Of a stretch of DNA of 64,000 bases, positions 62,444 through 64,000 are shown piece by piece. Both the position numbers and the translations under genes were made by a program. Positions within the stretch are counted from its first letter, which is position 1. Each line of letters starts with the position of its first letter. The notes under the pieces were generated by a model. That model searched no databases and was not told the origin of the DNA. It saw nothing but the letters and a program-made list of their open reading frames with translations. Source of the stretch: Actinopolyspora alba (GTDB taxonomy: Bacteria > Actinomycetota > Actinomycetes > Mycobacteriales > Pseudonocardiaceae). The DNA is taken from positions 174,119 to 238,118 of the forward strand of contig NZ_FOMZ01000005.1 of assembly GCF_900112765.1 (NCBI RefSeq). Direction: 5' to 3'.

Positions 62444-63193
62444 ATGCTTCAGGCAACGGTGCAACATCAGCGAACGCCGCGACGCCCCCCTGCACGCCAC
62501 GAGGCGCGCCAGCAGTCGTCAGCAGCCCCGTTACGCGAGGAGCCCTCGGTGGCACGGGAGCCGACACCCGCCGAGGAATCACGGCTACCCACCGAACCAC
62601 CGTCACCGCGCCCGGCCGTGCCGGAACCCGGTGAGCCCGACGGCTGGAGCCACGTGCGCGCCGCGCAGGAGGGTGACAACCAGGCGTTCGGCAGGCTCTA
62701 CGACCAGTACGCGCACCTGGTCTACCGGTACGTGCTGCTGCGGGTCAGCGACCACTGCCTCGCGGAGGACATCACCAGCGAGACCTTCGCACGAGCGTTG
62801 CGGCGGATAGCCTCGGTGAGCTACCAGGGGCGCGACGTCGCCGCCTGGTTCATAACCATCGCCAAGAACCTGCTGCTGGACCACATCAAGTCCAGCCGCA
62901 ACAAGCTGGAGGTCCCGCTCGCCGATCCGAGCGAGGCCAACAGCGGCGGCACCCCGCAACAACCGACGGGGCCGGAACAGCACGTACTGGCCGAAGCGGC
63001 CCACCACGAACTGATGGACTGCGTCCGCAGGCTCAACCCGGATCAGCGGGAGTGCATCAGGCTGCGCTTCCTGCTGGGCCTGTCGGTGACCGAGACGGCC
63101 GGTGTCATGAACCGCAACGAGGGAGCGGTGAAGGCACTGCAGCACCGGGCGATCCGCAGACTGGCACAGCTGCTGCCGGACGATCCGCGCTGA
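62444..63193 (+). CDS. BldN-type ECF RNA polymerase sigma factor
   Basis: This 249-residue sigma factor starts at ATG 62444. A Pro/Arg/Ser-rich N-terminal extension of about 70 residues precedes region 2 (AFGRLYDQYAHLVYRYV, then AEDITSETFARALRRI) and region 4 (LNPDQRECIRLRFLLGLSVTETAGVMNRNEGAVKALQHRAIRRL). The arrangement matches BldN, a developmental sigma factor, which like this one has a cleavable-looking N-terminal extension. No anti-sigma gene is adjacent on either side. Confidence 0.82.
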   Translation: MLQATVQHQRTPRRPPARHEARQQSSAAPLREEPSVAREPTPAEESRLPTEPPSPRPAVPEPGEPDGWSHVRAAQEGDNQAFGRLYDQYAHLVYRYVLLRVSDHCLAEDITSETFARALRRIASVSYQGRDVAAWFITIAKNLLLDHIKSSRNKLEVPLADPSEANSGGTPQQPTGPEQHVLAEAAHHELMDCVRRLNPDQRECIRLRFLLGLSVTETAGVMNRNEGAVKALQHRAIRRLAQLLPDDPR

Positions 63194-63529
63194 GACCGCC
63201 CCGCCGACACGGCGGCAGGCCAACCCCGAGGGCCGCGGAAGTCGCGGACGACCATCCCGCTCCACGGAGCGGGACACACCCCGCCACTGCCACCAGCACC
63301 ACAGCGACCGAGCCCGCACGGCCACACTCGTACGGCCACGGGCAGGACGACGCGAACTCGCGATCACTCCCACCGTTGGAACGACGCCGCCCCCGACTGG
63401 GTCAACACCGAAAACGGACAATACATCTAAGCTAGGAATGCTGGTGGTGGGCAACAGCACGAGAGCGGGCCCCACCGCTCGCGGACCAGCAGCGAACGGA
63501 CGACTCCGGAGGGACCGGGAGGCGCGGCG
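63194..63529. other. Intergenic region between sigma factor and HAD gene
   Basis: About 336 bp with no convincing gene. It probably holds the promoter of the phosphatase gene. Confidence 0.4.
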
Positions 63530-64000
63530 GTGCCGACACGGCCAGGCTCAGCCGAGGAAACCAACGACGGGGACCAGCACGACAACGTGTCCGAACCACG
63601 GGAGCCGGAGCTGGCGGACGCCCCGGACAGCGCCGAAGTCGCGGGACGCGCCTCGGCGGAAGCGGCTGTCACCACGACCTCGGAGGACGAGAACACGGCG
63701 ACATCGCCAGATCTCACCGCGGCCGCGTTCTTCGACGTGGACAACACGATGATGATGGGGGCGTCACTGTTCCACTTCGCCAGGGGGCTGGCGGCTCGGA
63801 AGTTCGTCCGGGCCGGGGATCTGGCCGGGTTCGCCTGGCAACAGATCAAGTTCCGCGTCGGGGGAGCGGAGAACGCGACGGATCTGCAATCCAGCCGGGA
63901 GCAGGCGCTCTCGTTCGTCGCGGGCCGCGACGTCTCGGACCTCGAAGGACTCAGCGAGGAGATCTACGACGAACTGATGGCCGACCGGATCTGGGCGGGC
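63530..64000 (+). CDS. HAD-IB family phosphatase (SerB/CicA-like), partial at window end
   Basis: This open frame starts at GTG 63530 (GGGAGG upstream) and runs off the window. A long acidic N-terminal extension of about 65 residues precedes the HAD nucleophile motif FFDVDNTMMMGASLF (DxDxT). A helical cap region (FARGLAARKFVRAGDLAGFAWQQIKF) follows. This is typical of actinobacterial HAD-IB proteins near sigma factor genes. The remaining HAD motifs lie beyond the window. Confidence 0.78.
   Translation, partial: MPTRPGSAEETNDGDQHDNVSEPREPELADAPDSAEVAGRASAEAAVTTTSEDENTATSPDLTAAAFFDVDNTMMMGASLFHFARGLAARKFVRAGDLAGFAWQQIKFRVGGAENATDLQSSREQALSFVAGRDVSDLEGLSEEIYDELMADRIWAG

Noticed and set aside
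1..64000. tRNA, rRNA or riboswitch genes
   Set aside because: I looked for tRNA arms, rRNA-like blocks and common riboswitch cores by eye and saw none that I could support; a covariance-model scan would settle this.

Overview
The window is about 70% G+C, with mostly ATG/GTG (some TTG) starts and many ATGA/TGATG stop-start overlaps. It carries genes typical of filamentous actinobacteria: BldC, a BldN-type sigma factor, Rex, XRE/DUF397 pairs and type VII secretion (ESX) substrates. This points to a high-GC actinomycete, probably Pseudonocardiales or Actinopolysporales. The order is an inference from gene content, not a measured placement.

Region 1 (1-13.7 kb) is core metabolism built around menaquinone. 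It holds menG, menF, menD, menE and menA, mixed with an inositol-monophosphatase-like enzyme, a lone PaaC-like protein, a PqqD-like small protein and a secreted M1 aminopeptidase. menD and menE are divergent, and menA follows menE and ends in a strong terminator. Region 2 (13.7-16.9 kb) is a minus-strand set of ESX-type secretion substrates ending in a DUF3558 lipoprotein.

Region 3 (17-42 kb) is accessory. It opens with a DUF262/HNH/AlbA_2 protein (GmrSD-like, probable anti-phage) lying between two decayed IS630 transposases, followed by an MFS transporter. From 22.85 to 37.55 kb, six short CRISPR units lie on the + strand. Each has the same roughly 50-70 bp leader followed by one to four 28-bp type I-E-like repeats, and no cas gene is visible. 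Between them sit self-contained modules: tautomerase/SDR/regulator; TPR regulator + SLOG protein + radical SAM-CYTH fusion; a toxin-antitoxin-like pair; a membrane dipeptidase with an Rrf2-controlled SDR; a DddA-like deaminase with an Imm1 immunity gene; and XRE/DUF397. Then come a duplicated two-gene cassette and an unrecognised pair (40.8-41.8 kb).

Region 4 (42-64 kb) returns to the core. It has DUF4229, bldC, an EspI-like ATPase, and cytochrome c maturation (resA-type, ccdA, resB, ccsB) coupled to tetrapyrrole synthesis (hemL, hemB, hemD/cobA, hemC, hemA). rex lies at the head of hemA-hemC-hemD and carries its own operator. A glutaredoxin, a BldN-type sigma factor and a partial SerB-like HAD phosphatase close the window.

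Menaquinone, cytochrome c, heme and the NADH sensor Rex together make this a respiratory-chain neighbourhood. Two families of dispersed non-coding repeats mark intergenic spaces: a 20-bp palindrome (seven copies) and a roughly 120-140-bp hairpin element (three copies plus a probable edge copy) whose stem shows compensatory changes.
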